From positions 1 through 6,016 of the forward strand of contig NZ_QFQZ01000136.1 of assembly GCF_003243465.1 (NCBI RefSeq): a DNA stretch of 6,016 nucleotides. The letters run 5' to 3'. The notes beneath the pieces were generated by a model. That model searched no databases. It was not told the origin of the DNA and worked only from the letters and a program-made list of their open reading frames with translations. The stretch's first letter is position 1; every line of letters starts with the position of its first letter. Of the stretch, positions 5,586-6,016 are shown in pieces. The stretch is from Caulobacter segnis (lineage in GTDB: Bacteria; Pseudomonadota; Alphaproteobacteria; Caulobacterales; Caulobacteraceae). Made by a program: the position numbers and the translations under genes.

Positions 5586-5720
5586 TTAGGCGGTCAGGCG
5601 CTTGCGGCCCTTGGCGCGGCGACGCGCGACGACCTTTTGGCCATTCTTGGTGGCCATACGCGCGCGGTAGCCGTGACGGCGGGCACGCACGAGCTTCGAC
5701 GGCTGGAAGGTGCGCTTCAC
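5586..5720 (-). CDS. rpmH: 50S ribosomal protein L34
   Basis: L34 is a small, very basic protein of the large ribosomal subunit. The 44-residue product begins (M)[20 protein letters not shown] and ends [12 protein letters not shown], which matches bacterial L34 over its full and usual length. The start codon is GTG at 5720-5718, preceded by CGGAG (5732-5728) with a 7-base spacer; no ATG exists that would keep the conserved N-terminus. It is the first gene of the minus-strand operon, with a sigma-70-type promoter about 60-90 bp upstream and a terminator-like hairpin shortly downstream, before rnpA. The gene is short enough to be missed by length filters. Confidence 0.97.
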
Positions 5721-5782
5721 GACGTGGCTCCGAAATGCAAAACGTTGGACGCGAAGCGGAGGGCCTCGCGAGTGAGGGGCGG

Positions 5783-5811
5783 TGGATAAAAGAACGAAGG
5801 CGGGATGTCAA
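5783..5811 (-). promoter_or_regulatory. Sigma-70 promoter of the rpmH operon
   Basis: On the minus strand a perfect -35 box TTGACA (5811-5806) is followed by a 17-base spacer and a -10 candidate TATCCA (5788-5783, 4 of 6 to TATAAT). Transcription would start near 5776 and leave a leader of about 55 bases before the rpmH GTG. A GAGTC site (5815-5819), a target sequence of the CcrM methyltransferase in Caulobacter-type bacteria, lies just upstream of the -35 box. Strong housekeeping promoters are expected for L34. The call rests on sequence match and position. Confidence 0.75.
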
Positions 5812-5865
5812 CCTGAGTCGACCGCGTGGAGCCTGCAGCCCACATTCGCGCATCTCTTTACCGTG

Positions 5866-5900
5866 TCATCCCGGCCGTAGCGAAGCGAAGAGCCGGCGAC
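5866..5900. repeat. Small REP-like palindrome beside the transposase gene
   Basis: CCGGC at 5871-5875 pairs with GCCGG at 5892-5896 around a 16-base loop that contains AGCGA twice in tandem. The pattern TCATCCCGGCCG...AGCGAAGAGCCGG resembles a dispersed extragenic palindrome common in Caulobacter-like chromosomes (recognised from memory). It sits between the rpmH promoter and the stop codon of the IS110-family transposase, so it could be a target for insertion, part of the element end, or a transcript end for the transposase. Confidence 0.5.
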
Positions 5901-5909
5901 TGTGTTGGG

Positions 5910-6014
5910 TCAACCGGGCTTTTGCCAGGGCTGGTTGGATTTCAGCATGCCGTTTGCGGCGACGACGAGCTTTCTGGCGATGGCGACGAGGGCGACCTTG
6001 GCGGGCTTTCCGGC
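5910..6014 (-). mobile_element. IS110-family transposase, C-terminal fragment at window edge
   Basis: The minus-strand frame entering from the right edge encodes 34 residues with GKPAKVALVAIARKL, then NGMLKSNQPWQ and KPG before a TGA at 5912-5910. Basic KVAL-ARKLL-NAMLR-PW tails are characteristic of the C-terminus of IS110/IS116/IS902 transposases (DEDD catalytic domain plus Transposase_20). The element therefore extends rightward out of the window. Only the tail is visible, so neither catalytic domain can be checked and it may be intact or decayed. IS110 elements lack typical terminal inverted repeats and direct target duplications, so the element boundary, expected between about 5830 and 5910, cannot be fixed from one copy. 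Confidence 0.8.
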
Positions 6015-6016
6015 TT

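Noticed and set aside
5557..5853. Long minus-strand frame running through rpmH into the leader ORF
   Set aside because: It is a shadow of rpmH in a different frame. Only its last 23 codons, from ATG 5556 with its own SD, are worth considering.

Overview
The window looks like chromosomal DNA of a high-GC alphaproteobacterium, most likely of the Caulobacter/Phenylobacterium group. The evidence is strongly GC-biased codon use, the minus-strand order rpmH-rnpA-yidC-engB, and intergenic palindromic repeats of a kind I associate with Caulobacter chromosomes. The genus assignment is inference, since no rRNA or marker comparison was possible.

Layout. The left edge (1-1095, plus strand) holds the end of a cytochrome bd quinol oxidase locus: the last 318 residues of CydB, then a 39-residue CydX. 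A 139-bp gap containing a CtrA-like motif leads to a stand-alone CheW-type chemotaxis adaptor (1235-1684). CheW converges on a minus-strand gene for an ASCH-like (DUF3850) protein (1817-2296). Between them lies a compound palindromic repeat (about 1697-1802). Upstream of the DUF3850 gene, a second unrelated inverted repeat (2383-2514) follows the end of engB.

The main block is a minus-strand operon read right to left from 5811 to 2526. It has a near-consensus sigma-70 promoter, then rpmH (L34), a short leader ORF overlapping an intrinsic terminator, rnpA (RNase P protein), yidC (membrane insertase) and engB/yihA (ribosome-assembly GTPase). RnpA and YidC are 7 bp apart, and the YidC stop overlaps the EngB start by one base, so these genes are probably co-transcribed and translationally coupled. 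The operon joins ribosome synthesis, tRNA 5' maturation, inner-membrane protein insertion and large-subunit assembly. At the right edge (5910-6014) is the C-terminus of an IS110-family transposase, next to a small REP-like palindrome.

Most interesting signal. Between rpmH and rnpA there is a 23-codon ORF with a good Shine-Dalgarno. Its SD is the 3' arm of a UUCG-tetraloop hairpin. Its coding sequence spans a long terminator-like hairpin ending in six T, and its stop codon overlaps the rnpA start. This has the layout of a translation-sensitive attenuator controlling rnpA-yidC-engB separately from rpmH. That function is inferred from sequence only. The remaining genes are ordinary housekeeping or accessory genes.
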